In this document: positions 19,789-28,013 of the stretch, one piece after another
Numbering within the stretch: position 1 is the first letter of the stretch
Layout of the letters: each line of letters opens with the position of its first letter
Assembly: GCF_001304615.2 (NCBI RefSeq)
Contig: NZ_CP032683.1
Location: forward strand, 186,001 to 250,000
Length of the DNA: 64,000 nucleotides
Source: Methanosarcina flavescens
Lineage (GTDB): Archaea > Halobacteriota > Methanosarcinia > Methanosarcinales > Methanosarcinaceae
Reading direction: 5' to 3'
The notes under the pieces: model-generated
The model's database searches: none
The model's input: only the letters and a program-made list of their open reading frames with translations
What the model was told of the DNA's origin: nothing
Position numbers and translations under genes: made by a program

Positions 19789-20580
19789 ATGTACAGCACG
19801 ATTCCTTATATAAAGATTGATGGAGGATCAACTGTTCCCTCCTCACATGAGGTGGTAATAGAAATGCCTCTTGCAGTCTTCGTCAACGGGCGCCATGCTC
19901 TAACTGCCATGATAAGCCCGACAGAACTTGAGGAATTTGTGACAGGGTTTTTATACACGGAAAAAATAATCAGCAAGCTTGAAGATCTTGAGTCCCTGCA
20001 CATAGAAGCGCAAGCAGGAAAAGAGAAAATTGTCACTGGCATGAGTGCAAATGTCCTTACTAAAAATCCTTTTACGCTCATACTCTCTGGCAAAACCGTT
20101 CTTTCGGGATGCGGCGGCGATACTTCATATCTTGATGCTGACAGGCTTCCGAAAATCCAGTCCGACCTTGTCATTGACCATTCCACAATAACGAATATAA
20201 TGAAAGACACGCTTGTCTCCGAGCTCCACACCAGGACAGGAGGAATCCATATCGTAGGGCTTTTTGGGCCAGAGGGCAGGATTTGCGTAATGGAGGATAT
20301 AGGCAGGCATAATGCTCTTGATAAGGCAATAGGTTACGGGTTGAAGCACGATGTGGATTTTTCCAGGACAATTATAGCCTCTTCAGGGAGGATCTCATCG
20401 GAAATGATAAGAAAATGTCTTATAGCCAATATTCCTATTATTGCTTCAAGAGGCGCAACAACCACACTTGCCATCAGGCTTGGGGAACAATCAGGTCTTA
20501 CTATTCTCGGTTTTGTTCGGGGCCAGAAGATGAATATCTATACGGGCATAGAAAGAATCAGGAATAAGGATTCTGTCTAA
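19789..20580 (+). CDS. fdhD: Formate dehydrogenase accessory sulfurtransferase FdhD
   Basis: A 263-residue FdhD/NarQ family protein, which passes sulfur to the molybdenum or tungsten cofactor of formate dehydrogenase. Seen motifs: EMPLAVFVNGRHALTAMIS, TELEEFVTGFLYTE, a GG-I-H motif (RTGGIHIVGLF), EDIGRHNALDKAIG and ASSGRISSEMI. The mobile loop that in E. coli holds a C-x-x-C pair reads SGCGGD here and keeps a single Cys, so the sulfur-carrying residue is retained but the pair is not. No fdhA/fdhB genes are in the window. It lies in line with the cysteine desulfurase upstream and thiM downstream. Confidence 0.92.
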   Translation: MYSTIPYIKIDGGSTVPSSHEVVIEMPLAVFVNGRHALTAMISPTELEEFVTGFLYTEKIISKLEDLESLHIEAQAGKEKIVTGMSANVLTKNPFTLILSGKTVLSGCGGDTSYLDADRLPKIQSDLVIDHSTITNIMKDTLVSELHTRTGGIHIVGLFGPEGRICVMEDIGRHNALDKAIGYGLKHDVDFSRTIIASSGRISSEMIRKCLIANIPIIASRGATTTLAIRLGEQSGLTILGFVRGQKMNIYTGIERIRNKDSV

Positions 20581-20673
20581 CCATAGCTTCTGATTACAAT
20601 ACTCGTGTTTATGATCCTACAATGCAACTGGTCGTAACGGATAAGCTGCTAAAACGTCTATTGAGGAACCCTA

Positions 20674-21471
20674 ATGAATAACCCGTTAAAAACGATAAGA
20701 GAAAGAAAACCCCTTATACATCATATAACGAACTGGGTAACGATTTACGACAGCGCAAACATGACAAGGGCTTTTGGCGCGCTGCCTGTTATGGCACACG
20801 CTCCCGAAGAGTGTACTGAGATGACAGGGATTTCATCGGCTCTTGTGCTTAATATCGGAACCCTCACCTCCGAAATAATTGATTCCATGCTGCTCTCGGC
20901 TGCTGCTGCAAACGAAAAGAAAATCCCTGTTGTGCTTGATGCCGTAGGGGTTGGGGCTACGAAATTCAGGGACGAGATGGCTGCAAAAATTCTCAACTCA
21001 GTTCATGTAGATATTATCAAAGGCAATTACTCAGAAATTGCAAAACTGGCAGGCGAAAGTGCTGAAACAAAAGGAGTTGAAGCAACTACAATCAGTGCAG
21101 ACCCCGAAAGAATTGCAAAAGAATTTGCAAAGTCAAGCTCCGCAATTGTAGTGATGACAGGAAAAGAAGACATTATAAGTGATGGAGAGAGGGTATTTGT
21201 TGTAAGGAACGGGCACGAACAGATGGGTTCTATCGTAGGAACCGGGTGTATGGTCGCATCGGTGATTGGCTCTTTTGCTGCCGTTAATTCGGATTACTGC
21301 GAAGCCTCAAGAGACGCTCTGTGTTATTTTGGAATTGCAGGGGAACTTGCAGCCGTGAAATCAAGCGGGCCTGGAAGCTTCAAAGTTAACCTGTATGACG
21401 AGGTGTTCAACCTGTCGGATGAAAAAGCGAGAAGCATGATGAATTTTGAGGAAAAGCGAGCTCAAAAATAA
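20674..21471 (+). CDS. thiM: Hydroxyethylthiazole kinase
   Basis: 265 residues; phosphorylates 4-methyl-5-(2-hydroxyethyl)thiazole with ATP in thiamine salvage. Family motifs: [20 protein letters not shown] at the N-terminus, [30 protein letters not shown], and the anion-hole/catalytic loop [21 protein letters not shown] precedes the ATG. thiE follows 80 bases downstream, so the pair supplies successive steps to thiamine phosphate. I looked for a TPP riboswitch in the 93-base leader and see none. Confidence 0.95.
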   Translation: MNNPLKTIRERKPLIHHITNWVTIYDSANMTRAFGALPVMAHAPEECTEMTGISSALVLNIGTLTSEIIDSMLLSAAAANEKKIPVVLDAVGVGATKFRDEMAAKILNSVHVDIIKGNYSEIAKLAGESAETKGVEATTISADPERIAKEFAKSSSAIVVMTGKEDIISDGERVFVVRNGHEQMGSIVGTGCMVASVIGSFAAVNSDYCEASRDALCYFGIAGELAAVKSSGPGSFKVNLYDEVFNLSDEKARSMMNFEEKRAQK

Positions 21472-21506
21472 AAAGCGGTAATTTCAAAATAAAATAAATT
21501 TTGAAG

Positions 21507-21527
21507 AATATATTTTCGAAAAATATA
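21507..21527. promoter_or_regulatory. AT-rich near-palindrome between thiM and thiE
   Basis: AATATATTTTCGAAAAATAT is an imperfect inverted repeat centred on TTCGAA, about 25-45 bases before the thiE start. It could be a regulator site or a promoter element (TATATTTT). Only one copy is seen, so this is tentative. Confidence 0.3.
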
Positions 21528-21551
21528 CATGAATGAGCGGGTTTAAGCATT

Positions 21552-22229
21552 ATGGGCCAAAAAAATTTCAGCCGAAAAAGTTTCCTTTTAAAAGAAATTG
21601 ACTTCTACCTTGTAACAGACTCCAGGCTCTCGAGGAAAGGGACTTTATCCGATGTCAAAGAAGCAGTGGAGTCAGGATGCAAGATTGTTCAATACAGGGA
21701 AAAAGATAAAAGTACTAAAGTGATGATCGAAGAAGCCTCTGAAATCAAGAGGATATGCAGCGATAAGGCTATTTTTCTGGTAAATGACAGGATAGATGTT
21801 GCTTTAGCGGTTGATGCAGATGGTGTTCATATCGGTCAGGACGACATGCCTCTGGAGACGGCAAGGAGACTTCTTGGAGATGATAAAATCATCGGGCTCA
21901 GTGTCCATGACAGAGAAGAAGCAATCCTGGCAGAAAATGCCGGAGCTGACTACGTGGGTCTTGGCCCTATCTTTGATACAGCCACAAAAAAAGATGCTGG
22001 AAAAGGGATCGGTCTGCTTAAAGTAAGGGAAGTTAAAGCTGCAATAGGAATTCCTGTAGTCGCTATTGGCGGAATAAAAAAAGAAAATTGCGAGAGCGTC
22101 ATTCAAAACGGAGCTGACAGCCTGGTCGCAATTTCTACAGTCTTGTGCAGTGATGATGTAAAAAAGGAAATTGAATATTTCATTGATACAATCCAGAGAA
22201 TAAAAAGGCAAATACCGGATAACCTATAG
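21552..22229 (+). CDS. thiE: Thiamine phosphate synthase
   Basis: 225 residues, TIM barrel. Joins HMP-PP and thiazole phosphate. Motifs: [24 protein letters not shown], the phosphate-binding [52 protein letters not shown] and [12 protein letters not shown]. Start ATG 21552 with a weak upstream site; it sits behind thiM on the same strand. Some archaea fuse ThiE-like activity to ThiD/ThiN; here it is the free-standing bacterial-type enzyme. Confidence 0.95.
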   Translation: MGQKNFSRKSFLLKEIDFYLVTDSRLSRKGTLSDVKEAVESGCKIVQYREKDKSTKVMIEEASEIKRICSDKAIFLVNDRIDVALAVDADGVHIGQDDMPLETARRLLGDDKIIGLSVHDREEAILAENAGADYVGLGPIFDTATKKDAGKGIGLLKVREVKAAIGIPVVAIGGIKKENCESVIQNGADSLVAISTVLCSDDVKKEIEYFIDTIQRIKRQIPDNL

Positions 22230-22250
22230 AGAAAGTACTAATCAAATTGA

Positions 22251-22328
22251 TCTCTTTTTATTTACAACTAGCATAATCTCCTTTTATTTACAACTAGCAT
22301 AATCTCTTTTTATTTACAACTAGCATAT
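22251..22328. repeat. Three tandem copies of a 26-bp unit
   Basis: The unit contains TTTATTTACAACTAGCATAA preceded by TCTCTT. Copies lie at 22251-22276, 22277-22302 and 22303-22328; they are nearly identical, the last changing at its end. It lies between thiE (plus) and the CDF transporter (minus), where converging transcripts end. Confidence 0.85.
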
Positions 22329-22431
22329 TTAGTATCAGAACTGGTCATGATTGCTTTCTTGATCCAGAACTCGATTGGTTACTTTAAGTCCGAGGTTCAA
22401 AGGAGTAAGTTTGGCGTATATAATCGGCTCA

Positions 22432-23316
22432 TTATCTGTTTAAAACACATACTGTTTCAGAACAAACTCCTTCGCCTTCCAGTTCAAGTGTTGAGTGTTC
22501 GATGTGAAGCTCCTTTAATTTGCTTTTAATAGACTGCTTTATAGTATCTGGTTCTTGCAGGTATTTGTTCTCAACAACAACATGAGCTGTTAGGATATCC
22601 GTTTCTCCTTCCAGAGACCATATATGGACATCATGAACCCTTTTCACTCCTTCTATCGATAAGATGGAGTCTTTGACCTTATCAATATCAATATATGCCG
22701 GAACACCCTCTAGAAGAAGGTTAAATGTTTCCTTTGCATTTCTGGAAACTCCCCATAATACAAAAATCGTGAATCCTATCGTCATTATGGGATCAATAAT
22801 AGGTTCGTTCCAGAAATTTATAATTACTGCCCCAATGAGCAGGGCTACCCATCCCAGAATGTCTTCCAGAAGATGCCATGACAGAATTTTCTCACTCTGG
22901 CTCATCCCTTTCTTCAACCGAACAAACCCCAGCCCGTTTATTATGATCCCGATGATTGCAATTAAAAGCATTCCTTCGGCATTTACGGGTTCAGGATTGA
23001 TCAGACGCGGTATTGCCTGGGACAGTATTAATAATGACCCGGCTATAAGCACAATAGTAGCAAATACCGCAGATAAAAGGGATAACCTTCGATATCCAAA
23101 AGTCATTTTACTCGTTGCGGGCTTTTTTGCTTTCTTCTCTGCAAACCAGGCTATTATCAATGCAAAACTGTCAGCAAAATCGTGCAGCGCGTCAGCCATC
23201 AATGCCAGGCTGTTTGTTAAGAGCCCTCCAATAAATTCTATAACTGTGAAGAGTATGTTCAAAGCTGCAGCAAATCCCACGTTTTTTTCCCTATCACCCA
23301 TGGACAATACATCCAC
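22432..23316 (-). CDS. Cation diffusion facilitator family transporter
   Basis: About 294 residues; a proton- or potassium-coupled exporter of divalent metals such as Zn or Co, in the cytoplasmic membrane. Six membrane helices are visible. Metal site A: H-x3-D in helix II (LMADALHDFADSFAL) and H-x3-D in helix V (SWHLLEDILGW), the Zn-type pattern. The C-terminal cytosolic ferredoxin-like domain (VKRVHDVHIWSLEGETDILT) is present, with a short Cys-containing tail (VCSETVCVL). GTG 23316 is the longest start; ATG at codon 6 is also possible. No metal regulator is adjacent. Confidence 0.93.
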   Translation of the reverse strand: MDVLSMGDREKNVGFAAALNILFTVIEFIGGLLTNSLALMADALHDFADSFALIIAWFAEKKAKKPATSKMTFGYRRLSLLSAVFATIVLIAGSLLILSQAIPRLINPEPVNAEGMLLIAIIGIIINGLGFVRLKKGMSQSEKILSWHLLEDILGWVALLIGAVIINFWNEPIIDPIMTIGFTIFVLWGVSRNAKETFNLLLEGVPAYIDIDKVKDSILSIEGVKRVHDVHIWSLEGETDILTAHVVVENKYLQEPDTIKQSIKSKLKELHIEHSTLELEGEGVCSETVCVLNR

Positions 23317-23398
23317 TCATATCGTTATTAAATTTTCTGTACTCTATTTATAGTCCTTGACGTAAGGTATTACACACATTAACTCATATTATCCTTTT

Positions 23399-24437
23399 AT
23401 GGTGGGGAAGGAACAAATTGCTATTGATCAGAAGTTAAGTCTTGATGAGGTTAACTCCTTAATCAAACATGAAAATAACTCTCGCGTTCTAAAAAGGCTT
23501 TATTTTATCAAATTTAGGTATTTAGGAGGTTCTGTTGAAGAAGCTGCCATCAAAGTTGGGGTAACTAAGAAATGTGGCTATTATTGGCAAGATTATTGGA
23601 ATAAAGGCGGCTATGCCGCCTTGATGCCACAATTTGGTGGAGGAAGAAAGCCTAAGCTTACTGACGAACAAATGATAGAATTAAAGAGTTTGTTGAAAAA
23701 GAAAGATTTCTGGACTACCAGAGAAGTATTAGAGCTAATAAAGGAAAAATATGGCGTTGAGTACTCATTAAAAAGGATAGGAGTTATACTGAAAAACTTT
23801 GGAATGCATCATTCAAAACCTTATATTCTCGACTACAGGAGACCTAAAGATGCAGAAGAAATTTTAAAAAAAGTTAAGTGAAACAGTTCCAAAGTATCCT
23901 CTTTCACATTAGAAATATGTAATAGGTTTCCTTGATGAATCCTCACCACAAACAAAAGCAAATACGCAGCGTTTGTGGTCATTTACAAAATCTTCAATGA
24001 TAAAAAATACAGATTACATAAAGGCAAATGCATTTGCCTTTTACTCAATTAATGGGAATAATCTGATTGATTTTAAAGAGAGTTCAAAGGCAGAAAGCGT
24101 ATGTGAGTTTCTTGAAAAAATAATGGAAGAGAACAGAGGAAAAATCATAGTACTTATACTTGATAATTTTAAAGCACATAAAGCAGATAAAACAAAGATG
24201 AAAGCAAAAGAATTGGGAATTAAACTTGTGTTTCTTCCACCTTATTCACCAGATTTGAATCCTGTAGAGTTAATATGGAAAACAATTAAAAGAGAAGTAT
24301 CGGTCAGATTTATTCAATCAAAAGAACATTTGAGAAATATAATCAAAAATGAATTTAACAGGATAGAGGGTTCGCTATCATTTGCAAAAAGCTGGATAGA
24401 AAAATTTTATCCACAAATTAAAAGTGTAACTAGTTGA
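23399..24437 (+). mobile_element. IS630-type transposase, frameshifted with an amber codon
   Basis: Two frames make one transposase. The first (23399-23881) has the N-terminal helix-turn-helix (VEEAAIKVGVTKKCGYYWQD, GRKPKLTDEQ) and part of the second wing. The frame slips near 23875-23885, passes a TAG (LSH-stop-KYVIG, about 23911-23913), and resumes with the catalytic half: first Asp in GFLDESSPQTKAN, second Asp in LILDNFKAHKA, Glu in DLNPVELIWKTIK. These are the DDE residues of IS630/Tc1-like elements. The element is expected to be flanked by TA, but I could not define terminal repeats with confidence, so the span given is the coding part. It is probably inactive unless another copy supplies transposase. 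Confidence 0.8.
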
Positions 24438-24911
24438 GAGAAGAACTATAAATTGAAATGAAAAACGACTATTCAGTTCGCTCTAAATACAAAGTTATCT
24501 ATATATCAAAAACTCATCACATATGTGAACTATGAATACTAAAGGTCTTATGACTACAGCAATAGAAACTAATAAAATTATTAACATTATACTCTCATTA
24601 TTGATAAAAAGCCCTTCAGATATGTGAATGGAGGACCTATTTATCTTTAAAAGTGTTCAGATACTTGAGATAGAAGTATTCGGATGCTTGAAATGAATAT
24701 ACATTCTCATTGTAAGCCTGGGTTTTGCTATGCATAGTTTGCTAAGTTAGCTATTATCTGGTTGCCGGGATAAGTTATTAAGAACCGTGAGCACAATGAC
24801 TCCTTTACATTTTCTCAAAACACAGAAAAAAGCTCGATTTCTCGTGTTTATTAAGAACTTGCATCCTGATTTTCTCAATATTAGAAATTTATAATTAAAC
24901 AAGGGATAAAA
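24438..24911. other. Intergenic region, nothing recognised
   Basis: 474 AT-rich bases between the IS630 remnant and the beta-helix gene. The right end of the insertion element must lie at its start. No coding-like stretch or strong repeat was seen. Confidence 0.35.
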
Positions 24912-26357
24912 ATGAATGAAAAACATCTGAGATACATACAGCAAAACAGGAAAAAAATAGGAATTTCCGTTGTAATCCTCTTTTTCTCGATTGCATTGGG
25001 AATACTTATTTTTCATACTATAGAGTCCAGCTTTTTTCCAAAACCGGCAAATAAAACTGTGTATGTAGCTGCTGATGGAAGTGGAAACTTCACATGTGAT
25101 GGGAGTGATGATCAGGTAGAGATAAATCGAGCTCTTGCATATGTTGCAAAAAATCCCGAATATTCAACTGTCCACTTGAAAGGTAATACTACTTACGTTA
25201 TCTCTGACAGTATTTTAATTGGGAGCAATACAATCCTTGAGGGAGACCGTACAGCTGTAATTAAACTCGAAGACAATGCAGACTGGACAGTGGGCAAGCC
25301 CATGATAACACAGATGGACCGTTCCGGAGTCAATAGAGTCACTATAAGAGGATTCGAGATTGACGGAAACCATGACAAAAATCTAGACAAAAAGAGAGGG
25401 CAAGGATATTACAATATGATCCATTTCTCTGATTCTAAGAACATAGATGTGCATGACATGCATATGCATGATGGGCATGGAGATGGGCTAAAAGTAGAGA
25501 GAAGTTCCAATATTAAATTTTATAATAACAGGGTGTATAAATTAGGACACGATGGTCTCTTTGCCATCGACAGTCAGAATATAAAAGCTTGGAATAACAG
25601 AATAACCTGCAGAACTAATGGCGGGCTTAGAGTAATGAACTCAAATCATGTAAAATTCCATGATAATGTAATTAATTCTTTTTACCACTGGAGTGCAGGT
25701 GGATCTGCAATTCTGATTGAAAAAACAACAGGTATTGTTAATGATGTAGAGGTTTATAATAATACTATCCATAATACGTATGGTCCCGGGTTGTGGCTGA
25801 TAGGCTATGGGAACTCCTATTCTAAGAAAGAGGCACAGAACGTCCACATACACCACAATACCTTCTACAATACTGGTACGAATCCCAACATTAATTGGGT
25901 AGGAGGGATAGTGACAAGTGGGTTTTTTAATACGCTTATTGAAAATAACGTATTTGACGGGGTATATCATGGAGCCATTATTAACATGTATCCTACCACC
26001 GCAGATGTAGACCACTCAGTTGATCTTTCACCTCAGGGAACAGGATATAAAACCATTGTCCGCAATAACATAATCATTGCCACCCAGAAGCGCAAGAAGG
26101 ATCCTGATGGAACAGGATATGCGATAATTAATTATCTCCCTGAGACACATACAATTGTGCTGGAGAATAACTGTTTATACAGCAATTCGGGAGGAACTTA
26201 TAAAAACGCAAGTTCAACTACAGACATCTATGTAGCCCCTCTCTTTGTAAACCGGAGTAAACATGATTACCGCCTGAGGCCAAACTCTCCCTGCATTGGT
26301 GCAGGATATTCCTCAGCAGGTTCTTCTGAAAATGGTATTAATATAGGAAGATACTAA
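24912..26357 (+). CDS. Membrane-anchored right-handed beta-helix (NosD/pectate-lyase-like) surface protein
   Basis: 481 residues. A short basic N-terminus and one membrane helix (GISVVILFFSIALGILIF) probably anchor it outside the cell. Then comes a domain that opens with VYVAADGSGNFTCDG and DDQVEINRAL, as in pectate-lyase-fold proteins, followed by many beta-helix coils (NIKFYNNRVYKLGHDGLFAI, HVKFHDNVINSF, NVHIHHNTFYNTG). It ends in a cap (LRPNSPCIGAGYSSAG) typical of such surface proteins. An activity on polysaccharide is possible by fold but unproven. No partner genes; it is flanked by insertion elements on both sides. Confidence 0.85.
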   Translation: MNEKHLRYIQQNRKKIGISVVILFFSIALGILIFHTIESSFFPKPANKTVYVAADGSGNFTCDGSDDQVEINRALAYVAKNPEYSTVHLKGNTTYVISDSILIGSNTILEGDRTAVIKLEDNADWTVGKPMITQMDRSGVNRVTIRGFEIDGNHDKNLDKKRGQGYYNMIHFSDSKNIDVHDMHMHDGHGDGLKVERSSNIKFYNNRVYKLGHDGLFAIDSQNIKAWNNRITCRTNGGLRVMNSNHVKFHDNVINSFYHWSAGGSAILIEKTTGIVNDVEVYNNTIHNTYGPGLWLIGYGNSYSKKEAQNVHIHHNTFYNTGTNPNINWVGGIVTSGFFNTLIENNVFDGVYHGAIINMYPTTADVDHSVDLSPQGTGYKTIVRNNIIIATQKRKKDPDGTGYAIINYLPETHTIVLENNCLYSNSGGTYKNASSTTDIYVAPLFVNRSKHDYRLRPNSPCIGAGYSSAGSSENGINIGRY

Positions 26358-26538
26358 TAATATAGGAAGATATGGCTAATGCTGCAAAATTGACATAAAT
26401 CGTCTTATTCAGTCAACCAGGAACCTTCAGGATCCTTCAAAATTTTTAAGATTCTTCAGAATTCTTCAGAAGAATTTCGACATAAAAACAAAATGTTTCA
26501 AAAGCACTTCGGGAATACTTCAAGATTCCTCAAGGTTC

Positions 26539-26615
26539 TTCAGGAGTACTTCAGGAGTACTTCAGGAGTACTTCAGGAGTACTTCAGGAGTACTTCAGGA
26601 GTACTTCAGGAGCAT
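26539..26615. repeat. Seven tandem 11-bp units
   Basis: TTCAGGAGTAC is repeated six times without change from 26539 to 26604, followed by a variant copy (TTCAGGAGCAT) to 26615. Looser CTTCAG copies lie upstream from about 26420. The unit length makes a 33-bp coding period, so an ORF runs through it, but it has no start signal or homology. It fills most of the space between the beta-helix gene and the IS5-type element. Confidence 0.9.
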
Positions 26616-26663
26616 TTTAGTAGTCAGAGGTTCGATTATCACTCTAAAAATAGATCCAAAAAA

Positions 26664-27673
26664 CGGCTCTGTAGAAATCCTCTAAATTCTGTTTTTACCC
26701 AAAAATTATAAAAATAAAATTGTAAAAATGCTCCTTAATTTTTTTGTCCACACAAAAAACAAAGGAGCAATTGCTATTGTCATCAAATAAGTATATTAAA
26801 TTTATTGATCTCAGTCTTAAAACGGTTCAGTCTTCCAGACTGAACCTTTACTCCTGCAAATATTCCAAACGTGTTTATACTCAACATCAGCTTCTTGTTC
26901 TTGTTTTATTGAAGGAGTATATAAGTACAGACTACCGTGACTTTGTAGAACTTGTTGACCTCATGAACAGTATAAAGGAAAAACTTGACCTTGATAAGGT
27001 TCCTCATTACACTACTCTTCAAAAGTTTGTGTCCAGAATTCCCTCTTCATTGTTTAACCTAATTTTGTCAAAAACTCTAAAACTATTTTACTCACATGGA
27101 GAAAAAGTTCTCATTACGGCAATTGATGCAACAGGATTTACGAGTTCTTATGCAAGTCATTATTATTCTAAGAGAACAGGGAAGCTCCGAAGGAGCTTCC
27201 TTAAAACTTCAATATCAGTAGACACTATTAAAAAAGTAATATTAGGATGGAAAATTAGCCAAAAAACAGATCATGATGTCAAGCATGCAAAGACTCTGAT
27301 AAGACAATCAAACAAGTCAAGAAAGTCTCAATGTTATGTGATGGATAAAGGATATGATTCCGAAGAAATTCATACTCTAATAAGAGAAGAGATAAAAGCA
27401 GATTCAATAGTACCTTTGAGAGAAAGAAAAAGAAAGAGAATAAACGGAAAATATAGAAAACAATTAAACAAAGACTTTGATAAGATCAAATACAATAGAA
27501 GGAATATAGTAGAGACAATAATATCTGTTGTAAAAAGAAAATTTGGAGAAACATTAAGAGCAAGAAAGGTTAGAAATCAAGTAAAAGAAGTAAAAGTTAA
27601 ACTAATAGTCTATAATATAAACAAAAAAGTAATACAATTATTATGGATTAAATTAAGGATTTCTACAGAGCCG
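26664..27673 (+). mobile_element. IS5-type insertion element with perfect 18-bp terminal inverted repeats
   Basis: CGGCTCTGTAGAAATCCT at 26664-26681 is repeated in exact reverse complement at 27656-27673, giving an element of about 1010 bp with one transposase gene. The A-rich flanks are AAAA on each side, which could be a 4-bp target duplication but is not diagnostic. The transposase reading frame passes through the right repeat and stops 27 bases outside it. A related terminal sequence bounds the MITE at 44921-45042. Confidence 0.88.
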
Positions 27674-27700
27674 AAAAATGTTAGAATAATAAAAGATTAG
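26777..27700 (+). CDS. IS5-family DDE transposase
   Basis: DDE residues are visible: Asp in [13 protein letters not shown], Asp in [12 protein letters not shown], and Glu in the family signature [17 protein letters not shown]. The N-terminal region ([30 protein letters not shown]) is the usual IS5 DNA-binding part. Start chosen at TTG 26777, 10 bases after AAAGGAG; TTG 26771 and 26744 are in frame. The frame is intact, so the element may be active. The last nine or so residues (KNVRIIKD) are encoded by host DNA beyond the terminal repeat. Confidence 0.88.
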   Translation: MSSNKYIKFIDLSLKTVQSSRLNLYSCKYSKRVYTQHQLLVLVLLKEYISTDYRDFVELVDLMNSIKEKLDLDKVPHYTTLQKFVSRIPSSLFNLILSKTLKLFYSHGEKVLITAIDATGFTSSYASHYYSKRTGKLRRSFLKTSISVDTIKKVILGWKISQKTDHDVKHAKTLIRQSNKSRKSQCYVMDKGYDSEEIHTLIREEIKADSIVPLRERKRKRINGKYRKQLNKDFDKIKYNRRNIVETIISVVKRKFGETLRARKVRNQVKEVKVKLIVYNINKKVIQLLWIKLRISTEPKNVRIIKD

Positions 27701-27815
27701 GGACGTGGAAAGCAAAAAAGAAAAACATAAACATTAATGTTAATTTATTCTACTCTCAAGTCTCTCAAGTATTTTACTCTTGTCCGATTATTTTATCAGT
27801 TATTTTTATAAGTAC

Positions 27816-28013
27816 TTAATATGTTTCTGGATATTTATTTTTGAAGGCTACAAGAAATCTTTCATCTATTTTTGTCCTTTTAATTGATTTTACTTTAGAA
27901 AGCTGGTCAATGAATAAATTGCAAGCTTCTCTGAAATTAACTCCTTCAAGATTAGCTCCTATAAGAAGGCCGCGAAGTTTATCTTTACAAGGTCAGCCTT
28001 CAAATTCAGGCCC
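27816..28013 (-). pseudogene. Detached C-terminal end of the NACHT-pentapeptide gene
   Basis: Directly after the stop of the NACHT gene, the same frame contains a second stop and then resumes with IGANLEGVNFREACNLFIDQ, LSKVKSIKRTKIDERFLVAF and KNKYPETY to a stop at 27816. This closely matches the ordinary ending of pentapeptide proteins (LSKVKT...KLD...LKEKYP). Another frame bridges the two stops (NLKADLVKINF). The simplest reading is a pair of compensating one-base indels at about 27965-28015. The intact protein would have had about 974 residues. Confidence 0.7.

Noticed and set aside
20581-20673. Possible TPP riboswitch before thiM
   Set aside because: The conserved CUGAGA and ACCUGAUC-type elements are absent and the leader is too short.
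22251-22328. CRISPR-like array
   Set aside because: The 26-bp units are directly joined without spacers, so they are a plain tandem repeat.
26620-26645. tRNA-like GGTTCGATTATC sequence
   Set aside because: It resembles a T-loop, but no cloverleaf or acceptor stem can be formed around it.
26493-26711. 72-codon ORF through the 11-bp repeats
   Set aside because: Its sequence is only the translated minisatellite and it runs into the left end of the insertion element; no start signal.
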